A stretch of DNA of 64,000 nucleotides from Lineus longissimus (taxonomy: Eukaryota; Nemertea; Pilidiophora; Heteronemertea; Lineidae), in contig NC_088312.1 in the NCBI RefSeq assembly GCF_910592395.1, positions 3,846,001-3,910,000 of the forward strand, read 5' to 3'. The first letter of the stretch is position 1, and the number at the start of each line of letters is the position of its first letter. Positions 28,811-39,800 of this stretch are shown here, in pieces. Below the pieces are notes generated by a model that was given only the letters and a program-made list of their open reading frames with translations, was not told the origin of the DNA and searched no databases. Made by a program: the position numbers and the translations under genes.

Positions 28811-31135
28811 ATGGCTGAGCAACGATCTGAAATGTTGGCTGGAAAACAGACAGAGAAGGGGGTGCAGTCATCTCAGTTAGTGACTGGGCAGCACAAAAGA
28901 ATGGCTGATCAAGAGATATGTGCTCGACAGCATTTTGATAACAAAGATTCCAAACGGTTCAAAATGCCAAAACCCAGACTCACTGAACCATTCGATGGTA
29001 GTAATGGACAGGTAGCAGCTATGATTTCTCAACATGTTATGGTCGGCAAAAGTACAAAGAGGAAGTTGTCATTCATGATTGACCAACTCCTAGAGCCAGA
29101 AAAAAAACAACAAAGATTTGACAACGAGTTTTCAAACCTTGCGGCCAATGAATACCATTCTAAAATGCCAGTCAACTGTTCTACTCATCAGCAACGAATT
29201 TGCCCAAAAATTAATTCAAAGCAAGGTCCTACTCAAATTCATGTAACAGGCTTTGTTATCGGGCAAATACCTGGTAGACAATCTGGTAGCAAGTTTGAAC
29301 AGCAATCAAGAGAGGATGAAGCACTGAATCTGGTTTTGCCGGGGCCCAAAAAAGCAAACACTGCCGTTGAGCAGCATCTGGTGACAGGAGCAAAAGATGA
29401 ATCCATATATCCCAAAGTTGAACCAAAGTCTGATGTCGCTAATGAGCCATCACTTGCTTTACTTGAATTTCCTAAAAACCAGACACGGCCTGAATCAAAA
29501 CCTGAAGTAAAATATGCTTTGAATGTGGCAAAACTAAAGCCGATGAATGAGGCCCAGCCAAAGCCAATGAATGTGGCCCAGCAAATGCAAATGAATGTGA
29601 CCAAACAAAAGCCAATGAATGTGGCCCAGCAAAGGTCACTGAATGTGTCCAAGCAAAACAAAGGCAACAATTTTGCTTTAAATGAGGCCCAGCAAAAGCC
29701 AATGAACCTGACACGCCAAAAGCCAACCAGTGTAGCACAGCAAAAACCTACGACTGTGGCCCAACCAAAGCCTCCCGAAGCCGGCAATTATGACTTGAAA
29801 GTGAATGTTCAAACCCTTGAGGAAAAGCATCAGTTTACTTCGCATTTGCAACAGTCTAAGGAAAATATGACCCGGGGTCCTGAGCAAAAACATCAAGCTC
29901 TTTCTGCTGTGAAGAAGCCTGAGAAAATGCTTGGAGAGGATAATGCCATAACAGAGCCTGATCAAAATGCTGAAGCTGACTTACCTGCAAACAGGACAAA
30001 ATGTGCCGAAGGGCATGAGGCTAACATGGACTTGCTAGGGCCTGATCAAATTCCTGAACAAGATAGCACCTCCGAAGATAATGCGCAGATGTTTGTTGTG
30101 AATCCAGATGATTTGGGTGACACTGCCAAAACAGAGTCCTCAAAGTTTGTATCCGAAGAGCCGCTGACTAAAGAACGCAGTGAGGAAATCTGTGAGTTGA
30201 TAGGTGGCCAGCAGCTTGATTTGTATTTCGAGCAAGAGGCCAAAGAAAAGGCAGAAAGAGAGAAGAGAGAAGCTGAAGAGAAGGCAAAGTTACAAGCTGC
30301 TGCTGAGCAGAATTCTGAAAATATTCAGACTGGTCCGGAACATTCTGAAATGGATGATGATGAGATAGATGTGGTAGGTTTTGATGAAAATGAAATTTGC
30401 AGTGAAGTGCTTCGGCTCAATGTTGAAGCAGCACTGCGATCACAAGCCAAAGGCAGTGAAATCACAGAGATAGATGTGTGTCGGGACTCTGAACCCGAAA
30501 CTGACAATGATACAAGGACTAGCCTCCAGATTAACACTGAAGCAAATTTTCAACTTCAGATTGATAATGAAGCAATTTCTCAGCTTCAGATAAAAAACAA
30601 AGCACATTCTCAGCTTCAGATCAACAATGAAGCAAATTCTAAGCTTCGGATCAATGGGCCAGGAGTCCATCATGATTTTGATCAAACTGATCCGGAAACT
30701 GATTCAAATGTTGTTGAGCAAACACCTTCTCCTCAGTCACTGGCTGAGATGGGCACCACACCAAACTCTGAAAAGTCTGTTAGTGATATGCTGGAGGACA
30801 ACACAGATCAAACCTCTGCAGAGGAAGGTGAGTAATGCATGTAGTAAATGTAAACTTTGTTCGCGGATGGTTTTCGATAGTGATCCAGATTTCAGTTTTA
30901 TGCACAAAATCATTCTATCTCTTTTAAGTACACATAAGTATACATGTACAAAGAGGAGGTTTGAAATACTAATTTTCGACTCCAATTTAGGACTGTAAAA
31001 ATAAAGAGGTTTACAGTGTACAATACCATTCTGATTAGATTTATTTGCACACTTTCTGCTTTTTTGGATATCCTCCATTTGCTTTCAGGGAAGAGACAGC
31101 AACTTGAAGATGAAGGACTATCAGCATCATCATAG
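28811..31135 (+). CDS. Unrecognised 687-residue repeat-containing hydrophilic protein, two coding exons
   Basis: Coding exon 1 is 28811-30827 (ATG in a strong GCCATGG context) and exon 2 is 31089-31135, joined phase 1 (donor GTGAGT, acceptor TTTGCTTTCAG). Exon 2 adds GKRQQLEDEGLSASS and a stop. I do not recognise the family. There is no signal peptide or membrane segment. Basic stretches at residues about 46-58 and 80-86 could be nuclear localisation signals. Residues about 237-320 hold eight-residue repeats around MNVAQQKP. Residues about 467-500 form a charged, probably helical EKAEREKREAEEKAK stretch. Residues 513-522 are acidic then IDVV. Residues 572-616 hold about 4.4 copies of a ten-residue repeat around LQINNEANSQ. 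The 2-kb open frame and clean splice to a short terminal exon support a real gene. Function is unknown; nuclear location is inference. Confidence 0.8.
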
Positions 31136-31302
31136 TTTTGCAGCTGCTATTTTATACACATCTTTTTACTATGCAACGAGAGGACACTGGGCCTTGTGCT
31201 CAGCTGACATAAATCTGCGCCATAAAATTAACTGAGGAACTCCACAGCCACATCTTTCAGTTGGGCAAGAACTTATGGAAAAAACATAACAACATATATC
31301 TT

Positions 31303-31327
31303 GTACAAAAAGAAAACACACTTTATT
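31303..31327 (-). terminator. Polyadenylation site of a minus-strand transcript
   Basis: On the minus strand AATAAA (31327-31322) is followed directly by a GT/T-rich tract, GTGTGTTTTC and a T run. This is the expected layout of a cleavage and polyadenylation signal. It lies about 170 bp past the stop codon of the plus-strand gene, so the two transcripts would converge. Confidence 0.55.
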
Positions 31328-34300
31328 GGAATTCTTGATTAACATTTTAACATACTTTACAAAACAGCGGGTGGAGATGGCATTCTAATTATGAGTTTAA
31401 TGCAGTTTAGAAACCATGTCCACAGCTTCCAGGGTAACCGAACTAAACGACTAACGAACCCCTTGGCTTGCCAGACCCTCCCATTGCTTGAGGCAAACAG
31501 GGTAAAACCATGAAAAATCTCCACAACAAAGATGATTATCTTGTAGCCCCCACACCAGGGCGTGGACACTCTAATCACAACCACGTGATTTCCAACCAAA
31601 AATGTTTGCCTCCGGGAACGGTACACATTGGACTATGGACTGACTTTGCTTAAAAGGAAGCTTCACAATCATAATTTTCATGAGAATGCATCAGCTGGTT
31701 CAGATGCTAATCAGAATATTGTGAGTGGCTTAACCTTCGAATGTCATGAGGATTTAATGTTTCAAATTCATGAAGGTTATATCTGTACCACAAGTGAGTT
31801 ACTGGCATGGTGAGTGGAGGTGAGCTAATGGTTTTATCTCAGATATTCCTGGGGTATTTTGGGGATTAACAAATCATTTAGAACACAATTGACCTTGGGC
31901 ATGCCATGAACTCACAGTAGACAAGGTAAAACAGTTCATAATCAGCCCAAATATGATTTTTCCCAAATTAGCAAAGATTTGTTTGCAGCATGATGCCAAT
32001 GGTTATTGTCAATACCAAAAACACAAGCATCTTCTGAACTGACAGTATTCTGCTACCCACACATTATTTTCCAACACGAAGATTTGCATCAAAAATCACT
32101 ACTCAGTTATGTGTGTAAACTAAAAATAAAAGAACACTTCATCGGTGGTGGATGGAAAAATATCAATAAAACACAAAGGACACAAATAAAATCTTCCCGA
32201 GTTGAAAACAAATAGTACACTCAATAAGGTTACACCCGCTCATAAGGACGATACACAATTGTCAATTTCAATGAATAGCAGATAAAAACTGATACTCTTA
32301 CAAGACAAACAGCACTTGTTCAAATATCGGGGATTGACGTTGGCCAGCCGAGGTGTTCCCAAATGAGAAAAAACATGACCAATGTTACTGCACTTGTCTG
32401 GAGAAATATCCATGAAAACCTTTACAATGGGCACAGTTGTCCGCAAATTCTTTCAAGGATCCATGGAGATTTGTCAAGAACCATAGAAAACATATCTCAG
32501 TTAATAATTAATCTATTGACTACCGTCAATTGTACACAAATCAACATACACTTTGATCTGTTTCAACCTAAGATTATCTATATTTTTACAAATTTTGTTT
32601 ATTCTAATGTATTAGGTTTTAAGGTCAACTCTGGACCATATTTGTGATAATAGTATGACGCCTTTTGTTGTCACTGTCACCTACATCTGCACGGATGTGA
32701 TGGGTTCCCGGCAATTTCTGAGATTTAGATCAAGGGGTGGCAGGTGAAAATAATGGCAGGCTGGTGCCAGTGGCGAAAAGTCATCATTATACAGAGTGTC
32801 GCAAAAAAACTTTACAAATAGATTTAACCAGAAACACGATGCTATCCAGTCACCAGTCTCAAATTGCATTATTCTGGTGCAATATACAAAGATTTTTGTC
32901 AACTGAATCATGAAACAATTCTTACAGCACCCTACATGATAGGGTTGGATGGGTGTGGGATGTGTGGGACAGCATAACCAGAGCTCTTTATTATATATAC
33001 AGCAGTGTATTACAGTAACAAAATCAAAACTAAAACTGACAGCGTTTTCAAAATGATTCAAAAACCATAAGGCTAAAGAATGAAGAAATCAGTATACACC
33101 ACAAATCTAATGATCAATACAATCAAGAAGAATGGTCTTTATCTTTTCTTGATACAATGAGGCTGGGGTAATCTCCGCCATCAGTACAATTTCCTGGTTT
33201 GAAAACAATCAGATGCAATCGATCTTCATTGTCACTACGACTGATCATAGCAGAGGGCAAATTTTGGAGACAATGTCACAGCTTACAATCTTTCCTGTCT
33301 GTCGCATGGTACACCACCCATTTCGGGTCTTTTAATCAGAAAAATAAACAAGTGATGGGTTGGCGGCCCTTCCTGGTGGAATATAGTGGGGTCAAAATGT
33401 GGTCAAGTACTTTTCAATGTAGTTCCAGGAATGCTACATTAATGCGGTCAACACCTCACTCATTGGTGCAAAAAATATCAGGCTAGGAATAGCCTTGCCT
33501 GTTTTCAGAATAGTTTTTGCCAGCAAATCCCAGATATGATAGCGTAGACTTAAAGTTCTAGATCCCACTAAATCAAGTGAGAAAGGAAAAAAATTAAACT
33601 TTTTGGCCTGAGGTGAGATCAAATGCACAACCAGGCGCCTTTCCTTGGCTGCTCTTCCTCATGGCCAGATTTGAAGTCCCTAGGTCTTACGCTTACAAAA
33701 CGCGCACCACGGTGACAGATGGAAGGACAGACGCCATTCTGAATAGTTATTTTACCAGCCCTGCTGACTTTCGTCAGCTGAGCTAAAAATACAATGTACC
33801 ACAATGTTCTGAATGATTCGGTTGCACACGAACAAGGATTGGTTCACCATCACACCACTCACGACCTCCAAAGAAATAACAGGCCACTTATGGTCAGTGG
33901 TGGAATTTTTCAGAAGATAGGTGGTCTGCAATAAGTGTCCCTAATAGCCTGGGCTTGTTTTGTGCACCCGCAGACGAACACATATTGAGTGACATTTGAT
34001 ATGAAAGTGCGGCTTGACTCCGTGCTGAAGAAATTTGCACTTGGACACACCATCCAGCAGTTTGAAGTTCCTCGATCCAAGTCCATGCCAATGTCAAACT
34101 AGTATTTTGAAATCAAACATTCCACCAACAGGACTATAGAGGTAAAAATGAAGGGTTTAATTTCAATTGCATTTTCAAAGAAATTTGAGGCCAACCAGTC
34201 GCTTACTACAGTCACAGCATCAAATCCAGGGGCAGATGTGAAAAAGTTCAAAATCAGCCAAAATCTCAATCAAACGTGATTGTGACAATGTCTTCACAAA

Positions 34301-34449
34301 GGTCATAGAGGCCTACCACTTCACCACAATCTGGTCAACAGTAATCATTTAAACATGGACACTGGCGACCACACCACAATACATCACATGTCGAAATATC
34401 ATAATGGGTTGAGAAGCATCATTAAAATATTTACTGTCAGATGATGTGT
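31328..34449. other. Probable 3' untranslated or intron sequence of a minus-strand transcript
   Basis: Lies between the minus-strand polyadenylation site and the first candidate minus-strand exon. Open frames here (up to 126 residues, 32681-33061 minus) look fortuitous. GTGTCGCAAAAAAACTTTAC near 32797 resembles the end of a mariner-type element, but no partner end was found. Confidence 0.35.
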
Positions 34450-34455
34450 ACTCAC

Positions 34456-34640
34456 ACTTGGTGAAGACGTCCTCCTTGATGTCCTCCGTCAACTTCACCC
34501 GACATCTCTTGTCACATTGCTCACGTTGCCATCTGAATTTGGCTTGTTGGTGCACGGAGCTACATCGGCACCTGGCACCATGACCAAAACCAGGCGCAAA
34601 AACACATCTCTTGTCAACTTGGGTAGGTTTGAGTTTATGG
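34456..34640 (-). CDS. Candidate minus-strand coding exon, cysteine-rich; upstream boundary unknown
   Basis: On the minus strand an open frame runs into a perfect donor (GTGAGT, complement of 34450-34455). The peptide just before it is CDKRCRVKLTEDIKEDVFTK, preceded by a stretch rich in paired cysteines (RCVFAPGFGHGARCRC). The style resembles a conserved segment of uncharacterised transposase-linked invertebrate proteins, but I cannot name it. A second frame is also open across part of the interval. The 5' end of the exon runs into the first unit of the 89-bp minisatellite, and no convincing acceptor is visible. It may belong with the exon at 36778, but the phases do not obviously match. Confidence 0.38.
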
Positions 34641-35824
34641 ACTGCGAATTCGTTTTGGGTTTTTGAGTCATCTCGGTCAATTGTATGATGGTAAATGAGT
34701 TGTCAACTTGGGTATGTTTGTGTTTATGGACTGTGAATGCATTTTGGGTTTTTGAGTCATTTCGGTCAATTGTATGATGGTAAATGAGTTGTCAACTTGG
34801 GTACGTTTGTGTTTATGGACTGTGAATGCATTTTGGGTTTTTGAGTTATCTTGGTCAATTGTATGATGGTAAATGAGTTGTCAACTTGGGTACGTTTGCT
34901 TTTATGGACTGTGAATGCATTTTGGGTTTTTGAGTTATCTTGGTCAATTGTATGATGGTAAATGAGTTGTCAACTTGGGTACGTTTCCGTTTATGGACTG
35001 TGAATGCATTTTGGGTTTTTGAGTTATCTTGGTCAATTGTATGATGGTGAATGAGTTGTCAACTTGGGTACGTTTGAGTTTATGGACTGCGAATTCGTTT
35101 TGGGTTTTTGAGTCATCTCGGTCAATTGTATGATTGTGAATGAGTTGTCAACTTGGGTACGTTTGTGTTTATAGACTTTGAATGCATTTTGGGTTTTTGA
35201 GTCATCTCGGTCAATTGTATGATGGTAAATGAGTTGTCAACTTGGGTACGTTTGTGTTTATGGACTGTGAATGCATTTTGGGTTTTTGAGGTCTCTCGGT
35301 CAATTGTATGATGGTGAATGAGTTGTCAACTTGGGTACGTTTGCGTTTATGGACTGTGAATGCATTTTGGGTTTTTGAGTTATCTTGGTCAATTGTATGA
35401 TGGTAAATGAGTTGTCAACTTGGGTACGTTTGCTTTTATGGACTGTGAATGCATTTTGGGTTTTTGAGGTCTCTCGGTCAATTGTATGATGGTGAATGAG
35501 TTGTCAACTTGGGTACGCTTGCTTTTATGGACTGTGAATGCATTTTGGGTTTTTGAGTTATCTTGGTCAATTGTATGATGGTAAATGAGTTGTCAACTTG
35601 GGTACGTTTGCTTTTATGGACTGTGAATGCATTTTGGGTTTTTGAGGTATCTTGGTCAATTGTATGATGGTAAATGAGTTGTCAACTTGGGTATGTTTGC
35701 TTTTATGGACTGTGAATGCATTTTGGGTTTTTGAGGTCTCTCGGTCAATTGTATGATGGTGAATGAGTTGTCAACTTGGGTACGCTTGCTTTTATGGACT
35801 GTGAATGCATTTTGGGTTTTTGAG
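34613..35824. repeat. 89-bp minisatellite, 13.6 copies
   Basis: Units start with GTCAACTTGGG at 34613 and every 89 bp to 35770, thirteen full units with no length change and a partial fourteenth. Unit-to-unit differences are a handful of point changes. Units 1 and 6 share GACTGCGAATTCG, where the others read GACTGTGAATGCA. Units 10-11 and 13-14 share the same variants, a sign of a three-unit duplication. A length of 89 is not a multiple of three, so the array cannot be a coding repeat. Confidence 0.97.
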
Positions 35825-35826
35825 TG

Positions 35827-35889
35827 CCTGTTTTTTTAAAAACAGGTTACAGACTATGAGGACGACAAATGACGACGACGACGAACGAC
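35827..35889. repeat. AT-centred palindrome and GAC microsatellite at the minisatellite edge
   Basis: CCTG, seven T, five A and CAGG (35827-35846) form a near-perfect palindrome that starts within three bases of the end of the 89-bp array. A degenerate GAC/ACG trinucleotide run follows at 35861-35889. Confidence 0.7.
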
Positions 35890-36777
35890 AGACACTGCGG
35901 TATTGTATAGACTCCCCTACGATGAGCCAAAAAGGCAGGGAAGACACTGCAATATAAACGATACACCTAATCTAAAAGAACGACTTTCAATAATGAGCAA
36001 AAAGTCACTTTATCAAACCCTTTAAACACAGTCATTAAACAACTTCAACAGCAGCCATAAAATGCAAATCCGAAATAACGAGTAAGAATTAAAACACTCT
36101 GCCGCTCTGGCTGCCCATTAGACGCAATGATTAGACAAGGAGGTGGGTTATCATAAAACGGGAACCCATCGTTTCACCAAAATGGTTGTTGATCGGCAGC
36201 TCGTCTGTGTGATTTACACACTACTTGAGATTATGATGGTAGATTCTGCCGCGTTGTAACCTCTTATCCACGGAGCCAAATTGCTGCTCCTCACTTTCTT
36301 GATAACGTGATGGAACGGAGGCCATGAGATTTATATCAATTGATGTAATGAACGAAGGTGCACCTAGTTTTAAGCAATTCATCCTTAGTCGTCTTTTTAA
36401 GCACTTTGACAGAGCCTGGTTTTCTTCATTTCATGAGACTTGCCATCTCCTAAAATTAAACCTCCCACAACACCAGCAGTGTACGACCGAACAGGCAATA
36501 CCAAGTTCATGCATATGCCCCCTACCTTGCAGAGGTAGCACCATGTAGTGGGGTAACATTGGCCCTTAGGGTAAAATTGCCCCAACCCTCAAAGTCAAAA
36601 TCGTATTCAGGTCAAATGATAATTTCAGCCCATTGAGATCTTTTAACATCTTTTGGAAGAGTGATTCAGTTGAAATAGAAGACATACTAGAAGTAAGACT
36701 TACAAGTTTCAAAAGACTCTACAGAGTACAGTCTATATTAATTCCTAATAATGCCAATGATTCATTATAGTACTCAC

Positions 36778-36870
36778 ATCATCTGCTGAATTTCTGAAGT
36801 AAACCAAGTCGTGTTCCTTCCTCCCGCTACTGGAGACTGCATCACTGGGGTCTCCATTGCTTCTCAGGAC
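36778..36870 (-). CDS. Candidate minus-strand internal exon of 31 codons
   Basis: On the minus strand, acceptor TTTAGCATTTCAG at 36871 and donor GTGAGT at 36777 enclose exactly 93 nt, open in phase 0. It starts VLRSNGDPSDAVSS and ends HDLVYFRNSADD. Good splice sites at both ends and an in-frame length support an exon, but I do not recognise the protein. It lies upstream of the 34.5-kb candidate exon and of the minus-strand polyadenylation site at 31.3 kb. Confidence 0.42.
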
Positions 36871-39800
36871 CTGAAATGCTAAACATTTTTTCAGTGCTAG
36901 ATGTACATTTCATTTACTAAAGTGCTGCGCAAATGAGCAATTTTTGTTGCAGGCTCAAAAGTAGGTGACAAGAACCATGTTATCACCTTTCAGTGGCCTT
37001 ATATGTTCAGAAGGGGTTAATTATATCTTAACCGCAAACTTCTCATAATAGGTCATCATACACTTATATCCTAGTAGTAAGATAAACACCTTTGATTAAC
37101 CGCCAATTTTTTTTAGACCAATGAACTGATAAAGATAATCTAATGGTATTTATGCCAATAAATGTGCACCCCAAATAATTTTGATAATCCGAGTTCACAC
37201 ATCAATCAACACTTCAGATGGTTTACGCCATTTTAAAAACAATTTCTAGCACAACTATCTCAACAATTTTTGTACCTCAGTCACGTTGATTTCAAACAGA
37301 CTTAATGTTGAATTCAAACCTCAGTAAAATCTGACAATTGACATCACCTTGTGAAATTACCCAGGCCCATAAGCAAATGGTTGATAAAGGTGTTGAACCC
37401 GCGATCATATCTACTTCACAGAGGGGTGAGGGGTATGTCTTTCACGAGACGATAGGATAGGAAAAAAACAGACATCTTTCCCTCCTTTAAACTTGACTTG
37501 CTCAGGCCTGAATATGACGACCAACATTAGGAAGGACTATCAACAGGAACTGAATAATCTAGAAATGCTCTCCATAGTGCCAATAAAATATGACTTTGAG
37601 GTTTCCAAAACATTTTATGGCCCATTTTAGGTTAGACCGCCCATCACCTGAATGCACATCAAGGGTAACTAACAATAATCTGAACACATAAAAATGATGA
37701 TTTATTACAATGCACCCGTTGCTTGTGGTTAGATATCACAGTGCACACAATTATAAAAACGATATGAATGTCGGTGTTGGAATGTACTTTTAGTATTTGT
37801 TGAGGTGAACAGGATAAAAACAGCCACAGAGTTGATGTATTGCCCCTCGCCTCGGCTGGATCTTCAGGCAGCATCAACTCTATCAAAAATTTGTATGAAC
37901 CAGATAAGAGGCGAATTCAGGAGTCAGAGAACGGTGGATGCCCAAGTGCTTTTTGCGGTCCTGCAACAGGTCTAAAAAGTTAAAACTTTCAAAATTGAGG
38001 ATGCTGGGACAAGTTTTATGCTTTCAAAGACACATTTTGGGGGTTATCTCGAGCCCTGTCATTCCCTTTGACATGAAGCAATATGAATTATAAATGCATT
38101 TCACAGGGTTTTTGAGTGATCTGGGTGCACTGTATGATAGTTTATGGTAAATGAGTCATGGAGGTCTTAATAAAGATCCCTCCCCCCCTCCCCTGTTGGT
38201 AAAGTACAACTGCCATCATTACCTCGATTGGCAGTGATTATCAAAGAGAGATCTCAAAAGTAGACAACATGTTGACAAAGCCATTGAAAATTAGATACTA
38301 TTTGTTTACTACGGGTTGGTTCATTAAGTGCTGGTTCATTAAACTAGACCATCTACTTTTTAATTGATAGTGCTATTTGTCATGTAAGAATATCACTGCT
38401 AAATACTGGATAATAGCCAATGGATTGACACAAAATGACTTTGGTATTGTAGCAGTGTCAAGTGTCATACAGTTGAATGTACATCTTCCAAAACAAAGCT
38501 TACACAACTTAGCCCAGGTTGGGGTGACACATAAAGTTGAGTGTATTCCACCCCAAGAAGAACTAGAAGTGTGTGTTAAGTATATGCAATGTTGGATGGA
38601 TAATCTTAGCTCTAGTTAAGCTTTTGTAAACTGAAGTTCATGCAAGTTGAACTAAAAGAGGCCATACATTACCAACAACATCCTGTACATATTTTATTCA
38701 GGTTAGGATGAAATAGGATGAAACAATTCGTCTGGGCTTATCAATCAAATATGTACTTACAAATACCACATATCATTTTAACCTGCACCTTATTCCAAGA
38801 ACACTAATCTACTGAGCCAAAAACATGCAACTAAAATCAAAACAAGTCAATGTGAGATGTCAGGATCCTGGTTCAGAGTGCATGTAAAACTAAAAGAAAT
38901 CCACATGTCCTTCGAAATTTGACTGGACAGGGGAGTTACTGGGTATAAAGACATGTCTGATATATAATATAATACTATTCTTTATTTTAACGATATCATA
39001 AAGTTACAAAATGAATCTTTCTACACATTTTTGATTGAACAACAACTTAAAAGAAGGGCACAATGAGCCTTATTGTTTGAAAACAATAAAAAAATTCAAG
39101 GGTTTTTTGGTTGTTTTTGGAAATAGTTTGCTTTCCAGCGAATTTCTTTGTATTTGTAGTTAATTTTAAGTTCACCTTAGAAAAGAGCTGGAATTGCACC
39201 TGAATCGGCATAAAAACAGACTGGAGGTCAAGGAATGCTTAAAATATATTGACTGATAAAACAAAACATTAGGGCAAATCGGTTCAATTCCAATTCATGT
39301 ATAATGACTATAAAAATGAAAGAATAGCCGGCTAACGAAGGGTTAACATAAGGATAAGTCAAAGATCAGCTCGGCCAGGAAATTGCCGCCCACACTTTCC
39401 TTTCCTAGAAATGGATTTTGAAATACCTGTGGGGCGCCTTACTAGCCACAGATTTAGGTATGCAGTATGTATTAAGGGTTTGAATTAACCACAAGCAACT
39501 TCACAACACCGCAAGTGCTAATCACACTAACAGATGAAGGAACATGTGAGGTCACAAGGAAGCTATCTTTTCTAGCATCAGCCTCGTGACAACCAATAGG
39601 AAGGAATGGAGTAAGAAACTTGCTCCATCATGAATACCTTCTGGAAAATCTTGAGTATGTGAGCATTAAGGAATAAGGAATACTAAAATATCAAGGGTGC
39701 AAGGAATGATTCTACATAAACGTGTTATATTATATGGACATGATTGGACAGAGACAATAACTATCAGGAAATAAACAAAAAGATCTATTAAACTATTGAG

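Noticed and set aside
29239-29787. 182-residue minus-strand open frame
   Set aside because: Antisense of the MNVAQQKP repeat block; repeats stay open on the other strand by composition.
32681-33061. 126-residue minus-strand open frame
   Set aside because: Cysteine- and histidine-rich but without a domain; overlaps a mariner-end-like sequence, so probably repeat-derived.
33640-33720. Possible tRNA-like block on the minus strand
   Set aside because: A- and B-box matches are too weak and too far apart.
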